Below the pieces are notes generated by a model. It saw only the letters and a list, made by a program, of their open reading frames with translations. It was not told where the DNA came from and did no database searches. A DNA stretch of 53,135 nucleotides from Lachnospiraceae bacterium (lineage in GTDB: Bacteria; Bacillota; Clostridia; Lachnospirales; Lachnospiraceae): positions 1 through 53,135 of the forward strand of contig CAJTEW010000024.1 in NCBI GenBank assembly GCA_910575605.1. Reading direction: 5' to 3'. Both the position numbers and the translations under genes were made by a program. Positions within the stretch are counted from its first letter, which is position 1, and each line of letters starts with the position of its first letter. This document shows positions 1-9,382 of the stretch, piece after piece.

Positions 1-40
1 CTCCTTGACATGTTCAAAAACTGCATTATAATACAAACAA

Positions 41-105
41 GGACAGAACCCTTAAGATAAGACTCTGTCCACAGTAACTAATGATATATCTTATATCAGT
101 TTTTT
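41..105. other. Gene-free left edge with two short inverted repeats
   Basis: No gene is supported in 1-192. Positions 41-70 form an inverted repeat (GGACAGA ... TCTGTCC). Positions 82-98 form a small AT-only hairpin (TGATATA/TATATCA) followed by a T-run at 100-105, which could be a weak terminator for a rightward gene lying outside the window. Nothing else is recognisable here. Confidence 0.25.
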
Positions 106-192
106 CAGTTTACACAAAACTTGAAACTCTCTCTTATGGTAGTCTTATCACCAGATGGCACAGAAATTCAGTCTATTTTGTTTCCCTGCTGT

Positions 193-432
193 TTATATTC
201 TCTGAGGGTTCGCAAGCTGCTCCACTTCTGCCACACTAAGGGCAGAGTATTCCGCAATCTCCTCGACCGTCAACTTTCCCACTTTCAGCATCCTAAGTGC
301 TATTTCTTTTTTGCATTCACTGATGCCTCGGTTTAAAATGGTTCTTGCTTCTGTTTGAATCAATGGTCCTCTCATCATAGCACCTATGCCTTTCTGCACG
401 TTTTCATATTTTCGTGCGATTTCATTGATCAC
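193..432 (-). pseudogene. C-terminal remnant of an Rpn/PD-(D/E)XK family protein
   Basis: This 79-residue reading frame starts at GTG. Its last 35 residues (IALRMLKVGKLTVEEIAEYS then SVAEVEQLA) look like the amphipathic tail that closes many Rpn-family (recombination-promoting nuclease, transposase_31-like) proteins. The catalytic PD-(D/E)XK core is missing, and full members are about 270-330 residues. The frame stays open upstream of the GTG and overlaps the 3' end of the neighbour at 492-701, so the true start is unclear. It is probably a decayed relative of the complete Rpn gene at 23541-24332. Family assignment rests on the tail motif only. Confidence 0.4.
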
Positions 433-491
433 AATATTTGGAAGCTCTGGGATTGAACTGATTGTATATGGTGCGAAAAAGGAAGAAGGTA

Positions 492-701
492 CTAAAATCC
501 AAACATTTCCCTTATTTCCGCATCGGAAGGTTCGGTTTCTTCGTGTTCATATTTTTCGGCAGTATAGTCTCCAGAACCACCGTTATCAAACTGTTCTAAA
601 AATTTGAGGGTTCCAGTAACACTTAATGCAGTTTTTAAAGCATTTATTCCATTTTTTTGTAATTCTGTGGTATTTGTAACATTTAATCTTGTTGCTATCA
701 T
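492..701 (-). CDS. Small antitoxin-like hypothetical protein
   Basis: A protein of about 69 residues whose core KFLEQFDNGGSGDYTAEKYE, followed by an acidic tail (EPSDAEIREMFGF), resembles a widespread family of small uncharacterised proteins often found beside nucleases or toxins. That resemblance is from memory, not a search. I chose the ATG at 701 because it overlaps, as TAATG, the stop of a 12-codon leader reading frame beginning near 737, which suggests translational coupling. An in-frame ATG at 725 is the alternative but has no ribosome binding site. A promoter sits upstream (792-820). The Rpn remnant lies immediately downstream. No catalytic residues or membrane segments are visible. 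Confidence 0.5.
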   Translation of the reverse strand: MIATRLNVTNTTELQKNGINALKTALSVTGTLKFLEQFDNGGSGDYTAEKYEHEETEPSDAEIREMFGF

Positions 702-791
702 TAATATAACACATCCAACAACCATTCATTAGGATTCATAACCTTCGTATAAGTTGTAATTATTTGGAGTCTCCTTTCTCTCAGTGTATTT

Positions 792-820
792 ATTATAGTC
801 TATTTAAAATAGTTTTACAA
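792..820 (-). promoter_or_regulatory. Sigma-A promoter for the small 492-701 gene
   Basis: On the minus strand, TTGTAA (815-820) and TATAAT (792-797) are separated by 17 bases. The spacer contains a perfect inverted repeat, CTATTT-A-AAATAG (800-812), a plausible operator. A good AAAGGAG sequence lies about 50 bases further downstream. The interval 725-913 holds no other gene. Confidence 0.55.
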
Positions 821-913
821 GCATAGCAACTATTTCTCTTATGTCTGAAGTCAGGGGAAGTTACAGCTTTTCCCTTGAATAAAGATTCTTCATTTTGGAC
901 ACAGTACATTTTG

Positions 914-1624
914 CTATTTGGTATTATGACTTAATATCATCTGCAACCCTCGCAGCAGTTTTTCTGCATTTTCCCGGAACTGTGGCAGGAAGTCCTTTTC
1001 CAGATCATAACAGAGATAGAGAATGCCAAAGACCGGGTTCCATACTTGCCGCATAGCTGCTTCGTCCAATAATCTTTCAGCTTCTCTTATGAGCATTACA
1101 AAATTCTTCTGGAATGTCGCCCATTCAATAAAGAAGTTATCATTAAGCGGAATACCAAAAGAATCAAACCATTCACGTAAGGTCTGTGTTCTGGTATTGT
1201 CTCCGCATCCTGGATTCATATAAAAGTATTCAATCACTGGTGCTTTAGAAGAAGTTTCATATTCCGGAAACGCAATGACACGTCCAATTGGAAACATGGC
1301 ACACATTGCAGGTTTTGCTTTGTGGACGGAGCATCTGTGATTTTTTAGCAGAGGGCACCGTTTGACAGATCCCTTTGGCTTCAGACGAATAAGGGGAAAA
1401 TGCGAATCCGATCCAATATATAACTCACAGTATTGACCGATGAATTCTTTTAAGGACAGCTTCAATCTGTTTGCAATCCGGAAGAGATCCAGCGGTGTCA
1501 GCAGGATATCTTCTCTGTTGATGCAGCATTTTCCGCATTGTGTACAGTGAAAACGAAACGGATCGTCGGCAGTCAGTTTGTTATGTTTAATAGCGTTCAT
1601 GATTTCTTCCATTCTTGTATTCAT
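914..1624 (-). CDS. YkgJ-like cysteine-cluster protein (1 of 2)
   Basis: A 236-residue soluble protein of the YkgJ/CxxCxxCC zinc- or iron-binding family. Near residues 26-34 it carries FHCTQCGKCC, the signature N-terminal cysteine cluster. A second group follows at about residues 89-110 (RCPLLKNHRCSVH ... AMCAMFP), with the typical KPAMCAMFP motif. The family's biochemical function is not established; metal or Fe-S binding is predicted from the cysteines. The start is supported by CAGGAGGATTACAT just before the ATG. It lies directly downstream of a second YkgJ-like gene (1657-2310), with which it shares design but limited sequence, so this looks like an old duplication or a functional pair within the leftward operon. 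Confidence 0.8.
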   Translation of the reverse strand: MNTRMEEIMNAIKHNKLTADDPFRFHCTQCGKCCINREDILLTPLDLFRIANRLKLSLKEFIGQYCELYIGSDSHFPLIRLKPKGSVKRCPLLKNHRCSVHKAKPAMCAMFPIGRVIAFPEYETSSKAPVIEYFYMNPGCGDNTRTQTLREWFDSFGIPLNDNFFIEWATFQKNFVMLIREAERLLDEAAMRQVWNPVFGILYLCYDLEKDFLPQFRENAEKLLRGLQMILSHNTK

Positions 1625-1656
1625 ATGTAATCCTCCTGATTATCGAATCATTGCTT

Positions 1657-2310
1657 CTAAGGAAGCAATCGTTTTTTATTGTTATTTTCGTATTGTTTCT
1701 GGAATGGCTGATCCAGGTCAAAGTCTGTGTATTTATATAACAGGAAACAGAACAGTGCCCTGTGCTTGTATGCCTCTGGTATCTGCCTGAGCAGCCGTGC
1801 GATCTCTAACGCTGCTGAAATGTCCTCATTGACAAATGCCCGGTCTTCCTGTGTAAAATACTGGTTCATCCAGTCCCGCGCTTTGAATTTCCTGCCTGTG
1901 AAATGATGGCTCTTCTCCATACTGAGATAATACTGGAAAGAAGAAGCGCCATCCGGCTCCGCTACCAGTGGATAGATACGGCAGGCACGCGGTTTTGCGG
2001 CCTGGATCATACACTGGTTATTTTTTAGGAAAATGCAGGCATCATCCGAACCAACCGTCTTTAGTGTATAGATAAAGTAACCGCACTCATGAAGCGGGAC
2101 CGGCTCTGCGTACCGCGACAGCATATCGTCTATAGAATCAAAAGTTTTGTCCTGATCCCGCAGGAATTTGGCTATCCGGTAAACATCCAGGCTTTCCAGT
2201 GGAATGCTGTCTTTTACGTGGCGGCAGCATGCGCCGCAATGGTGGCATTCAAAGTGGATCCGCTCATTCCATGCGATAGGAGTGAGGTTTTGCATTAATA
2301 ATTCCTTCAT
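1657..2310 (-). CDS. YkgJ-like cysteine-cluster protein (2 of 2)
   Basis: A 217-residue protein with FECHHCGACCRH at residues 20-31 and a second group, CIFLKNNQCMIQ then KPRACRIYPL (about residues 92-116), which together are the YkgJ signature. The following residues (YYLSMEKSHHFTG) also fit the family. A metal-cluster role is inferred from the cysteines; the reaction is unknown. The ATG follows GAAAGGAAAATACAAA. It is 32 bases upstream of the other YkgJ-like gene in the same orientation, so the two are probably cotranscribed. No membrane segment is seen. Confidence 0.8.
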   Translation of the reverse strand: MKELLMQNLTPIAWNERIHFECHHCGACCRHVKDSIPLESLDVYRIAKFLRDQDKTFDSIDDMLSRYAEPVPLHECGYFIYTLKTVGSDDACIFLKNNQCMIQAAKPRACRIYPLVAEPDGASSFQYYLSMEKSHHFTGRKFKARDWMNQYFTQEDRAFVNEDISAALEIARLLRQIPEAYKHRALFCFLLYKYTDFDLDQPFQKQYENNNKKRLLP

Positions 2311-2384
2311 TTTGTATTTTCCTTTCGTAAATTTTTATATGTAAAATATGAAAGCGAGCCATTCCGGATGGAATGGCCCTGGTT

Positions 2385-2843
2385 CTATTCTTTGGTGTAT
2401 ATTGCTTTTTCATATTCAAGAATCTGCTCCCATGTTAACCATTCTGGTTTTTCCTCTTCTGGAAAACTAAGCCAGATTCTTTTCATGGTCTCTATGTGTT
2501 CCTTTTCATCTTTTGATGGAAGAATGTCAGGATTTCTGTTACCGTATCCAAGGTAGTAGTCGAAATCGCATCGGAATCTGTCCAGCAGTTGATATTGAAA
2601 ACTCTTGTCTTTATCAACCTGCTCTTCCTCTGCTGCTAAAATAAAAAATGGTCTCCGGATTGGAAGATCCGGTTCGCCGTCAAATGCATTGTTCAGTGCA
2701 GAACAGAGCTCCGGCGTATGGCTGCCTAATGTAATATCCTTCCATAAGCGGCCGTACTGGTCTTCGTAGACCGGACGTGACCATGAGTCGATGCCAATAG
2801 GTTTCATTGTTAAAATTTCTTTGTTGTTTTCTGGTGATTTCAT
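2385..2843 (-). CDS. LPD11-domain protein (large polyvalent protein-associated domain 11)
   Basis: A 152-residue acidic soluble protein. The C-terminal half (FQYQLLDRFRCDFDYYLGYG, then HIETMKRIWLSFPEEEKPEW) is the hallmark of LPD11, a domain first described in giant polyvalent proteins of phages and conjugative elements and often found alone in Firmicutes ICEs. Polyvalent proteins are thought to enter the recipient with the DNA, but no activity is known for LPD11. The ATG at 2843 is preferred over an upstream one at 2867 because AAAGGAGAAGCTAT sits directly before it. The neighbours on both sides are element proteins on the same strand. Confidence 0.75.
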   Translation of the reverse strand: MKSPENNKEILTMKPIGIDSWSRPVYEDQYGRLWKDITLGSHTPELCSALNNAFDGEPDLPIRRPFFILAAEEEQVDKDKSFQYQLLDRFRCDFDYYLGYGNRNPDILPSKDEKEHIETMKRIWLSFPEEEKPEWLTWEQILEYEKAIYTKE

Positions 2844-2882
2844 ATAGCTTCTCCTTTCATTGATCAATATTTCCTGATAAGG

Positions 2883-3311
2883 TTATCCCCACGTTTCACC
2901 CAGAATCTCCAGCAGATATTCTTCAAATGGAAAATCTGGAGGCAGGATGTCTCCTATCCTTGACTTTACTTCCTGAATGATCTCCTCAAAATCCGCATAG
3001 GCCGTATGGAATAAGGAAGGGCTTCTGTTCAGGTCGAGGAAATAGAAATAGTCGCCAATTTCCTGTTCGGAAGCTTCCTGATCGCAAATCCGGTAATAAC
3101 GGAGAGCGTCGGCATTCCCATAGAGATTGACCTCATAATGAGTGTTCAAGTAGTCGCCAAAATCAGTAAAAGGAGCTTCCCCTGAAAATCTGTTATATAG
3201 ATCCGGTTCCTTAGTTTTCCAGATTGGAAGCATGTAGGACAGAATTTTAGAAATAGAATTTTCAGAAATTAAAAGTCCATAGCTGTGAAAAACAGATATA
3301 TCCATACTCAT
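2883..3311 (-). CDS. Hypothetical element protein, 142 aa
   Basis: I do not recognise this protein. It is acidic, rich in aromatic residues, predicted soluble, and begins MSMDISVFHSYG. GGAGGGACTGAGC precedes the start. It begins 3 bases after the stop of the 3314-4018 gene and ends 40 bases before the LPD11 gene, so it is cotranscribed and probably translationally coupled with its neighbours. It has no cysteine motif, membrane segment or catalytic signature. Confidence 0.6.
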   Translation of the reverse strand: MSMDISVFHSYGLLISENSISKILSYMLPIWKTKEPDLYNRFSGEAPFTDFGDYLNTHYEVNLYGNADALRYYRICDQEASEQEIGDYFYFLDLNRSPSLFHTAYADFEEIIQEVKSRIGDILPPDFPFEEYLLEILGETWG

Positions 3312-3313
3312 GC

Positions 3314-4018
3314 TCAGTCCCTCCTTTGTAATCGTATGTCTTTGAAAAAATCTACAGCGTCAAAAAACCCCTGCTGGTAAGCAACCCTTCCATATTCGGA
3401 AGCGCTTGCATTGCTGCCCTCCAGCGCATCGTTAATCAGCTCCCATTGTTCGGATGTGAACGTGTCTTTCGCCAATCTGTCAGTTATTGCTTCAGCTTTC
3501 TCTTTTGACCTCTGATATTTCTGGTCTTTTCTCAGGGCTTCTTCCAGGGCCGTATCCAGCCGATTTCGGATAAACTGCTGTAGAACCGTATGCTGGATTT
3601 CTGGCTCCATACCTGCATCTGAGCCTCTATCAAATTCTATATCCGGCTCTTCATCAGATTTTGTATCCGGATTCTGTTCTTCCTGTGTCTGATGGTTATT
3701 GGGAACCTTGCTGTTTACAGTCTGGTTCCTTTCCCGGCAGATATTTTGGAACAGATCGGTGACTAACAAAAAGCCTGCCTGCAGCCCCAGTTCCATGTAT
3801 ACGCTGGCATTTTCATCCACCAGCTCATTTGCTGCGGATAACAGCACCGAAGCTCCGTCTTCATCATATTGCCTGGCAACCTTTTCGTAAGCCAGATCCG
3901 CATCATCCAGACGTGCCTCGTAACTACGGTCATCCCGGTCTGGAACCATACCGTATAACAGATAGTCTGCAACACCTTTTACCGTTGCCCTCTCAAATAT
4001 TTTCTCTGCAAATTTCAT
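3314..4018 (-). CDS. Hypothetical acidic protein with two similar helical halves
   Basis: A protein of about 234 residues. The ATG at 4018 (MKFAEKIFERA) is preferred to an in-frame ATG at 4069 because GGAAAGGAAAGCGAT precedes it. The N-terminal half (ELVDENASVYMELGLQAGFL) and the C-terminal half (NASASEYGRVAYQQGFFDAV) look like two copies of the same helical unit, joined by an acidic low-complexity linker rich in D, E, P and Q (about residues 105-150). The function is unknown. The duplicated layout suggests a scaffold or regulator rather than an enzyme. It is the third gene before ligA's downstream end in the leftward operon. Confidence 0.6.
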   Translation of the reverse strand: MKFAEKIFERATVKGVADYLLYGMVPDRDDRSYEARLDDADLAYEKVARQYDEDGASVLLSAANELVDENASVYMELGLQAGFLLVTDLFQNICRERNQTVNSKVPNNHQTQEEQNPDTKSDEEPDIEFDRGSDAGMEPEIQHTVLQQFIRNRLDTALEEALRKDQKYQRSKEKAEAITDRLAKDTFTSEQWELINDALEGSNASASEYGRVAYQQGFFDAVDFFKDIRLQRRD

Positions 4019-4155
4019 ATCGCTTTCCTTTCCAAAAAGAAAGGTACAGCATAAGCCGTACCTTTCCATTCTCTTATTTGATTATTCTTTTTGTAATCCA
4101 AACAGTAATAAAATCAATCTGTTCAAAACCAGCATTTATTATATGATATGATGTT

Positions 4156-4386
4156 TCAGATTAATTTTTTGCTCATAATTTTACCATTACATAAGAAAAA
4201 GTCAAATGCACAGTTAAATCCGGGCAGAGAAGTGGTTAATTCAAAACCATCGATGTTATCTGAATCCCGTAATATAATTGCCTGTAAGACATCTTCTGGA
4301 GTAATCGGTAAGTTATCTTTGGATTTTTCTACAAGGCTTTCTTCGTCAATGTCGGCCTCTATGATAATTTGTATCCTTTGATCCAT
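4156..4386 (-). CDS. Small hypothetical protein, 76 aa
   Basis: An unrecognised small acidic protein beginning MDQRIQIIIEADIDEE, preceded by a ribosome binding site (TTGGAGATAAAAGATT). Predicted soluble. It sits between ligA (106 bases upstream) and the duplicated-helix protein (137 bases downstream) on the same strand. The region 4019-4155 between the genes shows no clear hairpin. Confidence 0.5.
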   Translation of the reverse strand: MDQRIQIIIEADIDEESLVEKSKDNLPITPEDVLQAIILRDSDNIDGFELTTSLPGFNCAFDFFLCNGKIMSKKLI

Positions 4387-4492
4387 AATCTTTTATCTCC
4401 AACTATTTTTTCCTGCAGATTTTCTTTGTTTCTGATTGCCGGTTGTTGGTCTTTCTTCAGTCCTGTATTTTACATGATCCGTTGATATGTTT

Positions 4493-6541
<2,049 letters not shown>

Positions 6542-6553
6542 TTAAGGGTAATT

Positions 6554-7489
6554 CTAAGAAATGATTCCGGATGAATGCTGGAACAGGCTCTTATAACCTT
6601 TGGAATCCTGTCCGGATCTGCTGTAGTAATAGGCATGGTCGGAAAGATAATCCTCTGGTTCCAAAGCTTCCCGGTTGACCTCCTGTACGATTTGGTCCAA
6701 CTCCTCTTTGGAAGGAGCCTTGGATTCTGGAAGCAGGAGTACTTCATGGGTACTGCTTGGGAGAATATAGAAATCCTCCCCCAGGAAATCAGCAATCTTA
6801 TCCATCAGATTTTTACAGGTCATCAGGACAGCGCCGCCTGTTGAGAACTCATTTGTTAAACAGTACAGGGCGTCCCTCCAGCTATTTTCAGATAATGCAG
6901 CATAATCTTCCTTGTCTAAAAGGCCGCGCTCCAAAAGAAGCTGGTTCAGGCTGCCAAATTTTATCGGCAGCAAACGGTTATAATTTGCCATAGCCTGCTG
7001 ATGCAGTGTCAGGGTATCAACACCCCATCTCCTTATTAAGTCATCATTCACCGGCATATCCATGAACCTGTTGCCTGCGTTTCCCATGAAATAGAAATAA
7101 ACGATAGACAAGTCCTGGAATGGGATATGTGGAACTGTTTCCAAGAATGCGCGGTTTTTCTCTGTGTTGACCAGCTTCATAATGATCCTGCTTTTTGCGG
7201 TGGAAAAATCAAAGAGTTTCTTTTCATCCACCTGTATTGCAGGCAAAGAGCGGTACAACTTGGCAAGCATGTCAATGACTGCATCAAGATCCTTTGTTAT
7301 CTGGTAAAATTCGTAGTATTCTTCCAGATAGATTGTAGGAGATGTATTCGTAACAGGATTGTTGAAGACAATCCCGTACCTAATCTGCCCATTGGATTTC
7401 AATTTCTTTGTGAGGCTGAGACTGGCATTGCCAATGTCCCTGCTCTGTAAGCCCTGTAAAACTTCTCTTCTAAATGTTTTGTATGTCAT
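6554..7489 (-). CDS. DUF5688 family protein
   Basis: A 311-residue soluble protein matching my recollection of DUF5688, a family common in Lachnospiraceae mobile elements: LYRSLPAIQVDEKKLFDF, then a conserved VYFYFMGN stretch, and late SSTHEVLLLPES. The function is unknown. AAGGAGGTCTCAA precedes the ATG. It is the first gene of the leftward operon that contains ligA and the YkgJ pair. It follows a long leader with two hairpin terminators, so its expression probably depends on read-through. Confidence 0.75.
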   Translation of the reverse strand: MTYKTFRREVLQGLQSRDIGNASLSLTKKLKSNGQIRYGIVFNNPVTNTSPTIYLEEYYEFYQITKDLDAVIDMLAKLYRSLPAIQVDEKKLFDFSTAKSRIIMKLVNTEKNRAFLETVPHIPFQDLSIVYFYFMGNAGNRFMDMPVNDDLIRRWGVDTLTLHQQAMANYNRLLPIKFGSLNQLLLERGLLDKEDYAALSENSWRDALYCLTNEFSTGGAVLMTCKNLMDKIADFLGEDFYILPSSTHEVLLLPESKAPSKEELDQIVQEVNREALEPEDYLSDHAYYYSRSGQDSKGYKSLFQHSSGIIS

Positions 7490-7560
7490 TTGAGACCTCC
7501 TTTTCTTGTGGTGTCATCCGGAGGGATTGCTGCTTCTCCTCCTTCCGTCTGCGTTCAGGC

Positions 7561-7597
7561 AAAAAAAGAGAATGTACACCATAAGCGTCCATTCTCT
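7561..7597 (-). terminator. Second terminator of leader L1
   Basis: Minus-strand hairpin with 8-base arms AGAGAATG and CATTCTCT, a 15-base loop, and a run of seven T immediately after. It lies 72 bases before the DUF5688 start. Confidence 0.75.
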
Positions 7598-7650
7598 AAC
7601 ATCCCATAAGATATAAAAAGCGGTCTGCTCTCATCTTATGTCTGACAATA

Positions 7651-7693
7651 AAAAAAGCCAGAAGATGCTGCACTGGGGCAGAATTCTCCTGAC
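7651..7693 (-). terminator. First terminator of leader L1
   Basis: Minus-strand hairpin with a 9-pair outer stem, an internal loop, a 4-pair CTGC/GCAG inner stem, and a TTTTTT tail at 7651-7656. Confidence 0.75.
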
Positions 7694-7760
7694 TTAACAT
7701 ACAAACCTAAACTGCGTGTGAAATCCTTTCCGGAGTGACACAAAAAATAATTACAATATC

Positions 7761-7789
7761 ATTTTACCACTATATCTAGTTTGTGTCAA
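7761..7789 (-). promoter_or_regulatory. Promoter of the leftward ligA/DUF5688 operon
   Basis: Minus-strand TTGACA (7784-7789) and TAAAAT (7761-7766) are separated by 17 bases, a near-consensus sigma-A promoter. It feeds leader L1. An inverted repeat GTATTCC ... GGAATAC (7810-7848) and a small palindrome CCAGAATCTGG (7855-7865) lie just upstream, between this promoter and the rightward GNAT promoter. Either may be an operator. Confidence 0.75.
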
Positions 7790-7888
7790 ATAATAATATA
7801 CAAAATATGGTATTCCTGTGTGAATATAATACGAAATATAGGGAATACTATATACCAGAATCTGGAAATAATAATAGGAAAGATCCGC

Positions 7889-7917
7889 TTGAATAAAGAA
7901 CACAAGTTCTGTATAAT
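7889..7917 (+). promoter_or_regulatory. Promoter of the GNAT gene with a LexA-like palindrome
   Basis: TTGAAT (7889-7894) and TATAAT (7912-7917) are separated by 17 bases. The spacer holds AGAACACAAGTTCT (7898-7911), an inverted repeat of the form GAAC-N4-GTTC, the core of the Gram-positive LexA (DinR) box. It matches the CGAACRNRYGTTYC consensus at 11 of 14 positions, so SOS control is possible but unproven. Confidence 0.6.
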
Positions 7918-7985
7918 GAAATATAATGTCAGAAATGTATTGATAAAAATACGAAGAGATAAAAAGAATGGGGAGGATAAGACAG

Positions 7986-8537
7986 ATGATGAATGTATTT
8001 AGCGTATGCCCTGAATATGAAACAGGGCATTTTAAGATAAGGAAACTGAAAGCAGAGGATGCAGACGAACTGTTTCTTTGCTATTCCGACCCGGAAGCAG
8101 CACGTTTTTTCAATGGGGACTGCTGTGGGGATGATTTCTATTATACAGATAAAGATAAGTTCCGGGAATGTGTGAAGTACTGGCTGAGTCGGTATGAAGC
8201 ACGGGATTTTGTCAGATGGAGTATCCAGGATAAGGATACGAAGTCTCTGATTGGGACTGTTGAGGTATGTCCGTCCTTAAAATATGCAGTTGATGGCAAG
8301 ATGATGGGGATTCTGAGAATAGATTTGAAATCAGAATATGAACAATGGCCCGTATTAAAAGAGCTGATGGATGTGTTAGTCTGCCATATCTATGAAGATT
8401 TTGAGGTTGTCTCTATTATCATGAAGATCCAGAAGGATGCATTCGGGCGGCAAAAGCTTTTGAAAGAATACCAGTTTGTGAATGCAAAGGAGGAATGCAA
8501 TATTTCATTGGAGGATTATTATATTAGGTATCGGTAG
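7986..8537 (+). CDS. GNAT-family N-acetyltransferase
   Basis: A protein of about 183 residues with the layout of RimJ/RimL-like GNAT enzymes: an N-terminal FKIRKLKAEDADELFLCYSD segment, a central IGTVEVCPS strand, and a late helix before NAKEECNISLEDYYI. The acetyl-CoA pyrophosphate loop is poorly conserved, so the activity and substrate are uncertain. GGGGAGG at 7970-7976 favours the ATG at 7986 (or 7989) over the upstream ATG at 7968. It is a single gene with its own promoter, facing away from the ligA operon. Confidence 0.6.
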   Translation: MMNVFSVCPEYETGHFKIRKLKAEDADELFLCYSDPEAARFFNGDCCGDDFYYTDKDKFRECVKYWLSRYEARDFVRWSIQDKDTKSLIGTVEVCPSLKYAVDGKMMGILRIDLKSEYEQWPVLKELMDVLVCHIYEDFEVVSIIMKIQKDAFGRQKLLKEYQFVNAKEECNISLEDYYIRYR

Positions 8538-8617
8538 ATATGATTTTGTTTGCATTATTTCGATTATCTTTTCCAGAGGGTATTATCAAAGTGGTCACAG
8601 AAAATTCACAAAAATCA

Positions 8618-8644
8618 TTAGCACTCTCTGTTGACAAGTGCTAA
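8618..8644 (+). promoter_or_regulatory. CIRCE operator (HrcA site) upstream of hsp20
   Basis: TTAGCACTC-N9-AAGTGCTAA matches the CIRCE heat-shock operator (TTAGCACTC-N9-GAGTGCTAA) with a single mismatch. It overlaps the -35 element of the promoter at 8631-8659. HrcA bound here would repress Hsp20 until heat or misfolding stress releases it. HrcA is not encoded in the window and would be the host protein. Confidence 0.85.
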
Positions 8645-8659
8645 TGCATGTGTTATAGT
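8631..8659 (+). promoter_or_regulatory. Promoter of hsp20
   Basis: TTGACA (8631-8636) and TATAGT (8654-8659) are separated by 17 bases. The -35 hexamer lies inside the CIRCE element. Transcription would start near 8666, leaving an untranslated leader of about 110 bases before the Hsp20 ATG. Confidence 0.8.
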
Positions 8660-8775
8660 ATATATAGAACAAAGGAGAAGGAAAGAAAGGAACCACGTTG
8701 AAGTCCAATTTTCTTCCCAGGCATCCCCGGTTCGAGTTAGCAAGTTGTTTTTAATAAGAAAAGGAGCGATGACTT

Positions 8776-9252
8776 ATGATGACACCCAGTATTTTTGGAG
8801 AAAACTTATTTGATGACTTATTTGATGAATTTTTTGATTTCCCTGTATATGATGATAAGGCAATGCAAAGGGCGCAGAGAAAGTTGTATGGCGGCCACGC
8901 AGTGCATATGATGAAGACGGATGTGCAGGAACATGATGACCATTACGAGGTAGATATTGACCTTCCTGGCTTTAAGAAAGAGGAGCTTTCCCTGGAATTA
9001 AAGAACGGCTATTTGGTAGTGAGTGCAGCGAAGGGACTTGACGAAGATGAGAAAGATAAAAAAACCGGGAAATTTGTACGCCGGGAGCGTTATGCCGGAA
9101 GCATGAGCCGGTCTTTCTATATCGGGGAAGAAGTGAAGCAGGAAGATATTCATGCAAAATATGAGAGCGGAGTATTAAAACTGGCGATTCCAAAGAAAGA
9201 AGAGAAAAAGCCGGAAGTTGAAGAAACAAAATATATTGCCATCGAGGGATAA
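8776..9252 (+). CDS. hsp20: Hsp20/alpha-crystallin family small heat-shock protein
   Basis: A 158-residue ATP-independent holdase chaperone. The N-terminal region is Asp/Phe-rich (FDDLFDEFFDFP). The alpha-crystallin domain spans about residues 46-145, with DLPGFKKEELSLEL, a conserved RRERYAGSMSRSFYI segment (about 103-117) and the A-x-x-x-n-GVLKLAIPK signature (about 128-142). It would bind unfolding proteins in the cytoplasm. AAAAGGAGCG precedes the start; ATG at 8779 is also possible. It is a single-gene unit under CIRCE control with a terminator after it. Its presence on a conjugative element suggests a stress-tolerance cargo or protection of transfer proteins. Confidence 0.92.
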   Translation: MMTPSIFGENLFDDLFDEFFDFPVYDDKAMQRAQRKLYGGHAVHMMKTDVQEHDDHYEVDIDLPGFKKEELSLELKNGYLVVSAAKGLDEDEKDKKTGKFVRRERYAGSMSRSFYIGEEVKQEDIHAKYESGVLKLAIPKKEEKKPEVEETKYIAIEG

Positions 9253-9289
9253 TGGCCCCTCTTTAAAATAGATAAAGGTAACCGTATAC

Positions 9290-9336
9290 AGCCTGGAGTG
9301 CAGTACAGCTGAAACTGTCTGACTCCGGGCTTTTTG
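9290..9336 (+). terminator. Terminator of hsp20
   Basis: Inverted repeat AGCCTGGAGT/ACTCCGGGCT (9290-9299 with 9322-9331) followed by TTTTT. It separates hsp20 from the converging leftward operon. Confidence 0.75.
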
Positions 9337-9382
9337 AATTTATGGAAAGAGCCACCCATGAAAGGCGGCTCAGGTTTTGATC

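Larger units (their letters stand above)
7561..7754 (-). ncRNA. Attenuator-like leader RNA L1 with tandem terminators
   Basis: From the promoter at 7761-7789 the minus-strand transcript begins near 7754. A conserved box follows, running from TTTTGTGT (about 7740-7747) to CACACGC and AGTTTAGGTTTG (about 7700-7716). Then comes a terminator hairpin (7651-7693, stem GTCAGGAGA/TCTTCTGGC plus CTGC/GCAG, then six T). A middle hairpin follows (7605-7640, CATAAGAT/ATCTTATG), then a second terminator (7561-7597, AGAGAATG/CATTCTCT, then seven T). The box recurs in leader L2 upstream of ssb. Two terminators before any gene imply attenuation or antitermination. The RNA class is not recognised. Confidence 0.7.

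Noticed and set aside
8631-8813. Reading frame starting upstream of hsp20
   Set aside because: It begins inside the CIRCE/promoter and overlaps the Hsp20 start in another frame.
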